From: Bordetella petrii
GTDB lineage: Bacteria > Pseudomonadota > Gammaproteobacteria > Burkholderiales > Burkholderiaceae_B
DNA length: 64,000 nt
Direction of reading: 5' to 3'
NCBI RefSeq assembly: GCF_000067205.1
Contig: NC_010170.1
Location: 3,844,001-3,908,000, forward strand
Both the position numbers and the translations under genes were made by a program. Each line of letters opens with the position of its first letter. Within the stretch, counting starts at the first letter, position 1. Of the stretch, positions 27,041 through 34,791 are shown piece after piece. The notes under the pieces are model-generated. The model was not told where the DNA came from. It did no database searches and saw only the letters and a list, made by a program, of their open reading frames with translations.

Positions 27041-27949
27041 TCAGGCAGGATTGCCGAACTCTTGCGCGTATAGCTCGCGCACCCAGTCCACGAACACGCG
27101 CACCCTGGGCGACAGCTGGCGATGAAACGGATATAGCGCGCTGATGGGCAAGGTGGGGCACTGCCATTCGGGCAAGACCTGCACCAGCCGGCCGGCCTGC
27201 AAGGCCGGCTCGAGCCGGAAACGCGGCACCTGGATCAGCCCGCAGCCGGCCAGCGCCGCGCTGGTATAGCATTCCGCGTCGCTGACGGAGATCCAGCCGC
27301 TGGCCTTGAACTGCTGTACCGTTCCATCGACGATCACCGAAAACGGGTAGCGATGGCTGCTGCCGCGAGAGAAGAAACCCACCGCCTGGTGCTGCTCGAG
27401 GTCGCCCGGGTGCTGCGGTGTTCCGTGCCGCTTCAGGTATTCCGGGCTGGCGCAGATGATTTCCGGCAGATCCGCCAGTTTCCTGGCAACCAGGGACGAG
27501 TCGCGCGGCTGGCCTGCCCGCACCACGCAATCGATGCCTTCCTTGACCAGGTCGACCAGCCGGTCGCCGCTGCTGAGAATGACATCGATATTCGGATAGC
27601 GCTCTCGGAACTCGTTGATGTGCGGCAGCAGAATCATCGAGGCATGCACGCCGTGCACGTCGAGCCGCAGCGTGCCGTGCGGGTTGGCCACATGGGTGCT
27701 GAGCGATGCTTCGGCATCTTCGAGGTCGGCCAGGACGCGCCTGCTGCGCTCATAAAAGGCCTGGCCGTCCAGCGTGGGCTTTACCTGTCGCGTGGTGCGA
27801 TCGAGCAGGCGCGTGCCCAGCCGGCTTTCCATCTGCTTAATTGCATGTGTGGCCGTCGCGCGAGGCAGGTTGAGCAGTTCGGCGGCTTCGGTAAAGCTGC
27901 CGAGCTCAACGATGCGATTGAACAGTTGCAATGCCAGAAAGCGGTCCAT
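27041..27949 (-). CDS. LysR-family transcriptional regulator
   Basis: A 302-residue regulator with an N-terminal winged helix-turn-helix (FNRIVELGSFTEAAELLNLP, RATATHAIKQMESRLGTRLL) and a C-terminal effector domain (GTLRLDVHGVHASMILLPHI onward). Unusually for a LysR gene it does not face its likely targets: it is the last of four minus-strand genes (SDR, DUF1097, DoxX, LysR) with gaps of 33-75 bases, and may control them from within the operon. Effector unknown. Confidence 0.92.
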   Translation of the reverse strand: MDRFLALQLFNRIVELGSFTEAAELLNLPRATATHAIKQMESRLGTRLLDRTTRQVKPTLDGQAFYERSRRVLADLEDAEASLSTHVANPHGTLRLDVHGVHASMILLPHINEFRERYPNIDVILSSGDRLVDLVKEGIDCVVRAGQPRDSSLVARKLADLPEIICASPEYLKRHGTPQHPGDLEQHQAVGFFSRGSSHRYPFSVIVDGTVQQFKASGWISVSDAECYTSAALAGCGLIQVPRFRLEPALQAGRLVQVLPEWQCPTLPISALYPFHRQLSPRVRVFVDWVRELYAQEFGNPA

Positions 27950-27996
27950 GGCGATTCGATAGGGTTAGCGCGGCGGCGGATGCCGCGCTGCAAGCA

Positions 27997-28506
27997 TCAT
28001 ACTGATATACCGAGCCTCCGATCCACGGCCCAGGCTCCGCCGCCACGCGCCGCCATGTAAAGCGCCAGGCACAACATCAGCACCGGAAACTCGATGCCGC
28101 GGTCGATCCACGGCCAGGTGGGGCCCAGCACATAGCAGATGCCCGCCATCTGGACAGCGATGGCCAGGGCGACCGGGCGTGTCCAGAAGCCGACGGCCAG
28201 CATGATGCCGCCAAGCGTTTCGAGCAGCATGACGAGAAACGCCAGCTGGGGCGCGAAGGGCAGCCCCATGACATTCTGGATCAGGTTGATGGACCCGCCC
28301 ATGGGGTCGGCCATGGAGCCGTGCGATGTGCCCAGGGCCTTGGGCAGGCCGTGGGTGACCATGATGATGCCAAACATCAGACGCAGCAGCCCGTACAAGA
28401 CAGGCTCGGCCCGCGCGTATAGCGGCCCCAGCGCGGGGACCAGCAGGCGCTCGGAACCTGTGGCAGAGTTGCCGGCAGACTTTCCCGGGGGCTGGCAGAT
28501 GTTCAT
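27997..28506 (-). CDS. DoxX-family membrane protein
   Basis: A 169-residue inner-membrane protein with four helices. The family signature is visible in LLRLMFGIIMVTHGLPKALG, LPFAPQLAFLVMLLETLGGI and ALAIAVQMAGICYVLG. DoxX relatives are linked to thiosulfate oxidation or redox homeostasis, but most have no proven function. AGGA precedes the ATG. Third gene of the SDR-DUF1097-DoxX-LysR set. Confidence 0.88.
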   Translation of the reverse strand: MNICQPPGKSAGNSATGSERLLVPALGPLYARAEPVLYGLLRLMFGIIMVTHGLPKALGTSHGSMADPMGGSINLIQNVMGLPFAPQLAFLVMLLETLGGIMLAVGFWTRPVALAIAVQMAGICYVLGPTWPWIDRGIEFPVLMLCLALYMAARGGGAWAVDRRLGISV

Positions 28507-28581
28507 ATCGGTCGTCCTGAAGAAAGAGTGAAGGAAAGGGGGAAGTGAGCGCCTTGCGCAGCCGCCCGCGAAGCGGCGCGC

Positions 28582-29076
28582 TCAGGCGGCCGCCTTGGCG
28601 CGAATGCGCGCTTGCAGCGCGTGGGCAAGAAATGCGGCCGTTGCCCCCAGGGTTGCCGCCACGGCCAGCAAGGCGAATTTCGACACCGAGGGCGGCTGGT
28701 GGTACGCGAAGTACGCCACCAGGCCCAGGAAGAAGCCAAGCAAGTTGTTGAACACCGGCGCCTTCGCCAACGACAGGACCGCGCCGGTAATGACGAAGAC
28801 CACCGCGCTTACGGCATACTCGCCCAGCAGGGGCGTCAGCACGGCCAAGGCGTGCGCGGCGCCCATGCCCAGCACGAGCCCGATCAATACGCAGGCCAGG
28901 TTGATCGCGCCCTGCTTCAAGTTGACCAGCCCTCGGGTAAAGAACGATATCCAGCCCACGAACATGGCCCAGACCGGCGCCTCGAGCAAGACTGCGCTGA
29001 ACGTTGCCGCCGATGATGCGATCACGGCTTCGCCGACCACCACCTTCATATGAGTCAATGCGGGATTACGGACCAT
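28582..29076 (-). CDS. DUF1097 membrane protein
   Basis: A 164-residue hydrophobic protein with about five membrane helices (VWAMFVGWISFFTRG, AINLACVLIGLVLGMGAAHA, AVVFVITGAVLSLAK, LLGFFLGLVAYFAYH). The pattern fits the uncharacterised DUF1097 family. GGAG precedes the ATG at 29076; an internal ATG at 29049 is possible. It lies between the SDR and DoxX genes. Function unknown. Confidence 0.83.
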   Translation of the reverse strand: MVRNPALTHMKVVVGEAVIASSAATFSAVLLEAPVWAMFVGWISFFTRGLVNLKQGAINLACVLIGLVLGMGAAHALAVLTPLLGEYAVSAVVFVITGAVLSLAKAPVFNNLLGFFLGLVAYFAYHQPPSVSKFALLAVAATLGATAAFLAHALQARIRAKAAA

Positions 29077-29109
29077 GGGTTTCTCCGTGGGAACAGGTTT
29101 TTCTTTCGC

Positions 29110-29871
29110 TCAGGCGAATCCGCCATTGGCGCGCAGCACCTGGGCGTTCACCCAATCGCCATCGGCGCCCAGCAAAAACGACACGACTCGGGCAATGTCT
29201 TCGGGTTGCCCCAGGCGTTCCAGCGGCACCATTTTTGCCAGTTGCTCGACCTGTTCCTCTGTCTTGCCCGCCAGGAACAGTTCGGTGGCCACCGGCCCCG
29301 GCGCCACGGCGTTGACCGTGATGTTCCGGCCGCGCACTTCGTTGGCGAGCACGCGCACCAGCCCTTCCACGCCGGCCTTGGACGCGATGTACGCGCCGTA
29401 CTGGGGAAAAGACTTGGCGATCACGCTGCTCGACACCGCCACGATGCGCCCGCCGGCCTGCAGGTGCCGGGCGGCATGGCCCAGCACCAGGAAGGCGCCC
29501 CGCAGGTTGGTGGCGATGGTGCGGTCGAAGGCGTCGATGCTTTCGGGTGCAATCGGCGCCATCGGCATGATGCCGGCGCTGTGGACCACCGCCGTGATGG
29601 CTCCGCAAGCATCCAGGGCCGTGGCAAACAGACGCTGCACGTCTTCGACCTTGGCAACATCCGCCTGGATGGCCAAGGCCTGACCGCCCGCGGCATGGAT
29701 GGCGGCAACGACTTCGTCGGCCTTGGCCGCGTTGCCCGAATAATTGACGACGACCTTGAAGCCGTCGGTGGCCAGCCGCAAGGCGATGGCGCGACCGATG
29801 CCCCGGGATGCCCCGGTGACGATCGCGGTGCGGGCGGAGGACGATGCGGCAGAAGTATTGCTGGTATTCAT
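29110..29871 (-). CDS. SDR-family NAD(P)-dependent oxidoreductase
   Basis: A 253-residue short-chain dehydrogenase with intact motifs: TGASRGIG for the cofactor, NYSG for NADP preference, HSAGIM, catalytic Ser in VSSSVIAK and YIASK (Tyr and Lys). The end VNAQVLRANGGFA is typical of classical SDRs. The substrate is unknown. First gene of the minus-strand set ending in the LysR gene; a 345-bp divergent gap separates it from bioB. Confidence 0.92.
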   Translation of the reverse strand: MNTSNTSAASSSARTAIVTGASRGIGRAIALRLATDGFKVVVNYSGNAAKADEVVAAIHAAGGQALAIQADVAKVEDVQRLFATALDACGAITAVVHSAGIMPMAPIAPESIDAFDRTIATNLRGAFLVLGHAARHLQAGGRIVAVSSSVIAKSFPQYGAYIASKAGVEGLVRVLANEVRGRNITVNAVAPGPVATELFLAGKTEEQVEQLAKMVPLERLGQPEDIARVVSFLLGADGDWVNAQVLRANGGFA

Positions 29872-30216
29872 GATGGTTCCGGCGAGTAGTTCGAGTACAT
29901 GGATGGCATGATTGCATCTGCCATCCGATCAATAAATGTCCGAAATTTGGCTTGTTAATTCAAAAATTCTCAACAATCAGGGCAGATCAAGCGCGAGCTG
30001 ATTTACAAATTGATTCAAAAAACAGCGCGCTCGCGCTGCGCGAAGATATGGCCCGGTTAACGGCACTGTCGCCCCAAAAAGCATAAAAAACCGCACATCT
30101 TCGCAAAACAATCAGGCAATTACCCCTCTTTTTTCGTGGTTGCCTTTTTCCTGCCGGGGTTTCTACGATCCGCCGCTGCGGGCAGCCATGCCACATCGAC
30201 TCAGCGGAGGATCGCC
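29872..30216. other. AT-rich divergent intergenic region between the SDR gene and bioB
   Basis: This gap is clearly more AT-rich than its surroundings. It holds an imperfect inverted repeat TTGTTAA...TCAACAA at 29952-29976 and a palindromic CAGCGCG-CT-CGCGCTG at 30023-30038. The first could be an operator for the SDR set or a divergent promoter. I find no reading frame worth calling. Confidence 0.5.
30141..30170 (+). promoter_or_regulatory. Possible sigma70 promoter of bioB
   Basis: TTGCCT and TACGAT are separated by 18 bases in the GC-shifted last part of the gap, about 47 bases before the bioB ATG. The match is moderate and no biotin-repressor operator is recognisable. Confidence 0.4.
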
Positions 30217-31239
30217 ATGCACATCTCGACCATTCCCGTTTCCGACATCGCCAAACCCAACGCGCCTGCTGCCGGGGCCTGGCAGGCGGATGACGTCCTG
30301 GCGCTTTACGAGCTGCCGTTCATGGATCTGCTGTACCGCGCCCAGCAAGTCCACAGGCAGCATTTCGACGCCAGCGCGATCCAGCTCTCCAGCCTGCTGT
30401 CCATCAAGACCGGCGGCTGCCCGGAAGACTGCGCGTATTGCCCGCAGTCGGCGCACTACGACACGGGTCTGGCGGCCGACAAGCTGATGCCGCTGGAAGA
30501 CGTGTTGCAAGCCGCCCGCGCCGCCCAGGCCGGCGGCGCGCAGCGTTTCTGCATGGGCGCGGCCTGGCGCAGCCCCAAGCCGCACCACCTGGACGAAGTC
30601 GCCGAGATGATCCGCGCGGTGAAGGCGCTGGGCCTGGAAACCTGCGTAACGCTGGGCATGCTGCGCGACGGGCAGGCCGAGCAGTTGAAAGAAGCCGGAC
30701 TCGACTACTACAACCACAATCTCGACACCTCGCCCGAGTTCTACGGCAGCATCATCTCCACCCGCACCTACCAGGACCGCCTGGATACGCTGGCGCGCGT
30801 GCGCGATGCCGGACTTAACGTGTGCTGCGGGGGCATCGTCGGCATGGGCGAATCGCGCCGCGAGCGCGCGGGCCTGATCGCGCAGCTGGCCAGCCTGGAC
30901 CCTTACCCCGAATCCGTGCCGATCAACAACCTGGTGCAGGTGGAAGGCACGCCGTTGGCCGGCACCGAAGCGCTGGACCCCTTCGAATTCGTGCGCACCA
31001 TCGCGGTGGCCCGCATCGTCATGCCGCTGGCGCGGGTGCGCCTGTCGGCGGGCCGTGAAACCATGAGCGACACGCTGCAGGCGCTGTGTTTCCTGGCGGG
31101 CGCCAATTCGCTGTTCTGCGGCGACGTGCTGCTGACCACCGGCAACCCGCAAGTCGAGGCAGATCAACGCCTGCTGGAGCGCCTGGGCATGCACGCGGAA
31201 GGCGCCCTGCCCGCTCTGCCGCAGGCGACGCCGGCATGA
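30217..31239 (+). CDS. bioB: Biotin synthase
   Basis: A 340-residue radical-SAM enzyme that inserts sulfur into dethiobiotin. The radical-SAM cysteines are C68, C72 and C75 (GGCPEDCAYCPQS). The [2Fe-2S] ligands are in AAWRSPK (upstream Cys), ETCVTLGML and NVCCGGIVGMGE, and the conserved arginine lies in LARVRLSAGRE. The ATG at 30217 has GGAGG 7 bases upstream. It is not linked to other bio genes here; its stop overlaps the start of an EamA transporter gene. Confidence 0.97.
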   Translation: MHISTIPVSDIAKPNAPAAGAWQADDVLALYELPFMDLLYRAQQVHRQHFDASAIQLSSLLSIKTGGCPEDCAYCPQSAHYDTGLAADKLMPLEDVLQAARAAQAGGAQRFCMGAAWRSPKPHHLDEVAEMIRAVKALGLETCVTLGMLRDGQAEQLKEAGLDYYNHNLDTSPEFYGSIISTRTYQDRLDTLARVRDAGLNVCCGGIVGMGESRRERAGLIAQLASLDPYPESVPINNLVQVEGTPLAGTEALDPFEFVRTIAVARIVMPLARVRLSAGRETMSDTLQALCFLAGANSLFCGDVLLTTGNPQVEADQRLLERLGMHAEGALPALPQATPA

Positions 31240-32102
31240 TCCCGCTGACTCCCGGCCTGCTGTACCTGCTGGCCAGCGTGGCATGCAGCGTCACCGTGGC
31301 GGTGCTGCTGAAACTGGCGCGCCGGCACGACATCGACGTGGCGCAGGCCATTGCCGCCAACTACGCGGTGACCGCGGCGCTCAGCTGGCTGATGCTGCAG
31401 CCGTCCGCCGTCCAGCTGCAGTCGGCCGGGCAGGCCTGGGGCCTGCTGCTGGCGCTGGGCGTGCTGCTGCCCAGCGGCTTCATGGCGATGGCGCAATCGG
31501 TGCGCCACGCCGGCATCGTGCGTAGCGACGCGGCGCAGCGGCTGTCGCTGTTCCTGCCTTTGCTGGCGGCCTTCCTGTTGTTCGGCGAGTCGATCACCGC
31601 GCGCAAGGCGGGCGCCATCGCGCTGGCCTTCACGGCATTGTTCTGCGTGCTGCGCCGGCGCGCGCCGGCCGGTAGCCAAGCCGGAGGCCGGAACGCCTGG
31701 CTGTGGCCGCTGGGGGTCTGGGCCGCCTATGGCGTGGTGGATATCCTGTTCAAGCAGGTAGCCAAGGCCGGCGCCGCGTTCTCGGGCGCGCTGCTGATCG
31801 CCTTCGCCCTGGCCGGCGTGTTCACGGCGGCCTGCCTGTTCTTGCGGCGCACCGCCTGGCAGCCGCGCCATTTGCTGGCCGGCGTGGCGCTGGGCGTGGC
31901 GAACTTCGGCAACATCGTCACCTACATCCGCGCGCACCAGGCTCTGCCAGACAACCCGGCGCTGGTGTTTTCGGCGATGAACATGGGGGTTATCGCGCTG
32001 GGCACGGTCGTGGGCGCGCTGGCCTTTCGCGAACCGCTCAGCCGCGTGAACCTGCTGGGGCTGGTGCTGGCGGTCGCGGCGATTCTGCTGATGATGCCCT
32101 GA
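31236..32102 (+). CDS. EamA/DMT-superfamily transporter
   Basis: A 288-residue inner-membrane protein with ten predicted helices in two EamA repeats (first half ending near AFTALFCVLRRR, second starting LWPLGVWAAYGVVDILFKQV). The substrate is unknown. ATGA overlap with bioB suggests co-transcription and possibly a link to biotin or a precursor, but this is only positional. It converges on the MFS gene across a shared hairpin. Confidence 0.88.
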   Translation: MIPLTPGLLYLLASVACSVTVAVLLKLARRHDIDVAQAIAANYAVTAALSWLMLQPSAVQLQSAGQAWGLLLALGVLLPSGFMAMAQSVRHAGIVRSDAAQRLSLFLPLLAAFLLFGESITARKAGAIALAFTALFCVLRRRAPAGSQAGGRNAWLWPLGVWAAYGVVDILFKQVAKAGAAFSGALLIAFALAGVFTAACLFLRRTAWQPRHLLAGVALGVANFGNIVTYIRAHQALPDNPALVFSAMNMGVIALGTVVGALAFREPLSRVNLLGLVLAVAAILLMMP

Positions 32103-32104
32103 AA

Positions 32105-32123
32105 ACCGGCATCAAGTGCCGGT
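32105..32123 (-). terminator. Terminator overlapping the stop of the MFS gene
   Basis: ACCGGCA and TGCCGGT form a 7-bp stem with a 5-base loop that holds part of the MFS gene stop codon; on the minus strand the stem is followed by TTTT. It can end minus-strand transcription and may also slow the convergent EamA transcript. Confidence 0.7.
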
Positions 32124-33572
32124 GCGCGCCGGCGATGCGGCGCCGCCGCCACTCGATGCGGCATCGCCGCCTTCGGGCGACGCTTCGCCGGACGCCTCGC
32201 CCGCCGTTGCACCGGACGCTGGTTCGGTACCTGGCTCGATCCGTTGTTCGGCCGTTTCGCCGCCCGCCTCGGCCGGGGGCTCGGGCGCCTGCACCACGCC
32301 CGGCTCGGGCGAGGCCATTTCCATGGTGACGTCCACCTCCGGGTCGACGCGCGGGTCCAGCGCGGCGGCGGCCGGGGAACTTTGCAGGTTGTCGGGCAGC
32401 GGCACGAAATGCACGGGCGCCTCGTCGACCTGGTGCGCCCCCGTCACGCGAGCCGGCCGCACCTGCCACACCAGGATCAGCGCGCATACCGACACGAACA
32501 CGTAGTACATGCTGGGGCCGGCAACGGACATCAGCACGCCCGCCACCATGGGCCCCAGGCAGGCGCCCACGCCGTAGGTCATGAGCAGAATGGCGCTAAG
32601 CCCCACGCGCCGCTCGGGCTCGACGTGGTCGTTGGCGAACGCGGCGCCCAGCGGATACAGGGTGAACTGCAGTACGCCGAACACGCACGACATCAGCACC
32701 AGCAGCCAGAACGGCAGATCGAGCCAGCCCCACATCACCACCGGCAGCAGCGTCAGCAGGAAGGCGTTGAAGCGGATCAGGCCGGCGCGGTTGATGCGGT
32801 CGGACAGCCAGCCCATCGGCCACTGTGACAACAGCCCCGCCGTGACGCCGGCCGCCACGAACACCGCGGCCTGCGAGGTCGTCATGCCGAACTTGGCGGC
32901 GTAGACCGGCGCCAGGCCATAGAACGCGCCCGACAGGTTGCCCGCCACGAACAACACGGTCATGGACAACGGCACGCGCTGGAAGAAAAAACGCAGATCG
33001 AGCGGCGCGGGCAGCGGTGTGGGCGGGTGGGAACGCGCGGTAACGGCAATGGGCACCAGGCACAGCACCAGGCAGCCGGCCACCAGGATCAGGGGCTGCT
33101 GGTCCAGCGCGGCATAGGCGGTCAGCGCCAACTGGCCCAGCACCGTGCCCAGGCCGGACACCACCATATATACAGAGAACACGCGGCCGCGCTGGTGGTT
33201 TTCGGTTTGCTCGTTCAGCCAGCTTTCGATGACCATCAGTTCGGTCACCATGACCACACCGGCCACCAGGCGGAACAGCAGCCACACCGGCATGTAGTCG
33301 ACCAGGATCTGGGCCAGGATCATGCTGGTGGAAATGGCGGCGCAGGCCACGAAGGCGCGAATGTGGCCCACGCGGATGATCAGCTTGTGGCCCATGCGGG
33401 CGCCGCAGACCAGCCCTAGGTAATAGCCGGCGATCAGCGCGCCGACCCAGATCTCGCTGACCGATTCGGCGGTCAGCCGCAGCCCCATGTACGTATTGAA
33501 CAGGCCGGTGCCAATCAGCATCAGCAGTGTCGCCAGGTACAGCGACGAAAAGGAGGAAATCGTGGTTAGCAT
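32112..33572 (-). CDS. MFS transporter (YcaD-like) with long disordered C-terminal tail
   Basis: A 486-residue inner-membrane protein with 12 predicted helices; the sequence GLRLTAESVSEIWVGALIAG, ELMVIESWLNEQTENHQRGR and GLAPVYAAKFGMTTSQAAV fits the YcaD group of the major facilitator superfamily. Substrate unknown. After the last helix near residue 380 comes a tail of about 100 residues rich in Pro, Glu, Ala, Ser and Gly, with no hydrophobic part. The ATG at 33572 is preferred, preceded by a non-homologous extension of the frame. Confidence 0.88.
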   Translation of the reverse strand: MLTTISSFSSLYLATLLMLIGTGLFNTYMGLRLTAESVSEIWVGALIAGYYLGLVCGARMGHKLIIRVGHIRAFVACAAISTSMILAQILVDYMPVWLLFRLVAGVVMVTELMVIESWLNEQTENHQRGRVFSVYMVVSGLGTVLGQLALTAYAALDQQPLILVAGCLVLCLVPIAVTARSHPPTPLPAPLDLRFFFQRVPLSMTVLFVAGNLSGAFYGLAPVYAAKFGMTTSQAAVFVAAGVTAGLLSQWPMGWLSDRINRAGLIRFNAFLLTLLPVVMWGWLDLPFWLLVLMSCVFGVLQFTLYPLGAAFANDHVEPERRVGLSAILLMTYGVGACLGPMVAGVLMSVAGPSMYYVFVSVCALILVWQVRPARVTGAHQVDEAPVHFVPLPDNLQSSPAAAALDPRVDPEVDVTMEMASPEPGVVQAPEPPAEAGGETAEQRIEPGTEPASGATAGEASGEASPEGGDAASSGGGAASPARTGT

Positions 33573-33649
33573 GGGAATGCACAGGGTGCCGCCGGGGCGG
33601 CGGCGCCGCGGGGCGCACGGTGCGCCTCGCGGTACATGACAACAATACG

Positions 33650-34153
33650 CTATATCTGCGACAACAGGGTGGCGGCGTCGCTGACTTCGAACTTGCCGGG
33701 CGCTTCGATGTTCAATTGCTTGACCACGCCGTCTTGCAGCAGGGCCGAATAGCGCTGCGAACGCACGCCCATGCCGCGCGCGTCCAGGTCCAGCTCCAGG
33801 CCCAGGGCGCGGGTCCAGTGGGCCGAGCCGTCGGCCAGCATGCGCACCTTGCCGGCGGTTTGCTGCTCGCGGCCCCAGGCGCCCATCACGAAGGCGTCGT
33901 TGACGGACACGCACCAGATTTCGTCCACGCCCTTGTCTTTCAGGGCCTGGGCCTGCTGGACATAGCCCGGCAGGTGCTTGGCGGAGCAGGTGGGCGTGAA
34001 GGCGCCGGGCACGGCGAACACGGCGATGGTCTTGCCCTTGACCAGGTCGGCCACCTGGAAATTGTTGGGGCCCAGCGAGCAGCCGCCGCTTTCGGTTTCA
34101 AAGAATTCGGTCAGGGTACCGTCGGGCACGCGATCGCCGACTTTGATGGTCAT
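33650..34153 (-). CDS. Peroxiredoxin (Prx5 type)
   Basis: A 167-residue thiol peroxidase that reduces hydrogen or organic peroxides. The peroxidatic cysteine is C56 in VPGAFTPTCSAKHLPGY, the Prx5 motif. Other cysteines at about 25 and 83 could form the disulfide. No glutaredoxin domain is fused to it, so a separate reductant is needed. ATG at 34153 with a GGAGAG site upstream; single gene between the MFS gene and a divergent small secreted protein. Confidence 0.93.
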   Translation of the reverse strand: MTIKVGDRVPDGTLTEFFETESGGCSLGPNNFQVADLVKGKTIAVFAVPGAFTPTCSAKHLPGYVQQAQALKDKGVDEIWCVSVNDAFVMGAWGREQQTAGKVRMLADGSAHWTRALGLELDLDARGMGVRSQRYSALLQDGVVKQLNIEAPGKFEVSDAATLLSQI

Positions 34154-34335
34154 GGGTTCTCTCCAGGTACAGGCAAGTTCCGGACGGGAATCGCCCGGCA
34201 AACCGCCATCATAGTGCCACTCCGGCGCTTCGGGTAAGCAGCCCGACGCCGCCGCGTCGGCGGGAAAGAATCGTGCACAGACTGATACGACTCCACACCG
34301 GGCGGGCGCCCTGCGCGCGCGCCGGGCTTGCCATA

Positions 34336-34764
34336 ATGGAAGCCATGCGCAATTTCCTGACCACCGCCATCGCACTGGCCGTGGGCGTGGCCGGCGCCGC
34401 CCCGGCCTGGGCCCAGGACCAGGCGGAATTCGACCAGTTAGTCGTCACCTCCGGCGCCACCAACGGCGCCGCGCAAGCCTGCGGCGCCTCGCCGCCCGAC
34501 CTGGCGCGGCACCAGGCCACGGCGCGCTCCAACCTGCGGCGCTACGCCGACGAGTTCGGCTACCGCGTCGACCGCTACGACGCCCTGTTCGGGCAGGGCC
34601 GCCGCGAAGGCGAAAAAATGATGGTGGACATGCGCGAGTCGGGGGTGGACGGCTGCCCCGGCATGCTGGGCAGCTTCCAGCACGAGCGCGACATTGGCTA
34701 CGACGAAATGAAGCAGGGCATCGCCGAAGTCACCGACGGCCTGCCCGAGCCGCGGGAAAAATAG
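34336..34764 (+). CDS. Small secreted protein of unknown function
   Basis: I do not recognise the family. A signal peptide (MRNFLTTAIALAVGVAG, cleavage after AWA near residue 27) precedes a mature part of about 115 residues. This is mostly helical, with two cysteines (QACGAS and DGCPGM) that could form a disulfide. Either ATG at 34336 or 34345 could be the start. It converges with the DUF748 gene over a GC-rich hairpin. Confidence 0.75.
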   Translation: MEAMRNFLTTAIALAVGVAGAAPAWAQDQAEFDQLVVTSGATNGAAQACGASPPDLARHQATARSNLRRYADEFGYRVDRYDALFGQGRREGEKMMVDMRESGVDGCPGMLGSFQHERDIGYDEMKQGIAEVTDGLPEPREK

Positions 34765-34769
34765 CCGCC

Positions 34770-34787
34770 GGGCCGCACGCGCGGCCC
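34770..34787. terminator. GC hairpin between convergent genes, possible terminator
   Basis: GGGCCGC and GCGGCCC form a 7-bp stem with loop ACGC, 6 bases after one stop codon and 5 before the other. There is no T tract on either side, so termination is only a possibility. Confidence 0.4.
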
Positions 34788-34791
34788 GCGC

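Noticed and set aside
29872..30216. AT-rich gap as horizontally acquired DNA
   Set aside because: It is short, lacks genes and repeats of mobile elements, and AT-rich divergent promoters are normal in GC-rich genomes.
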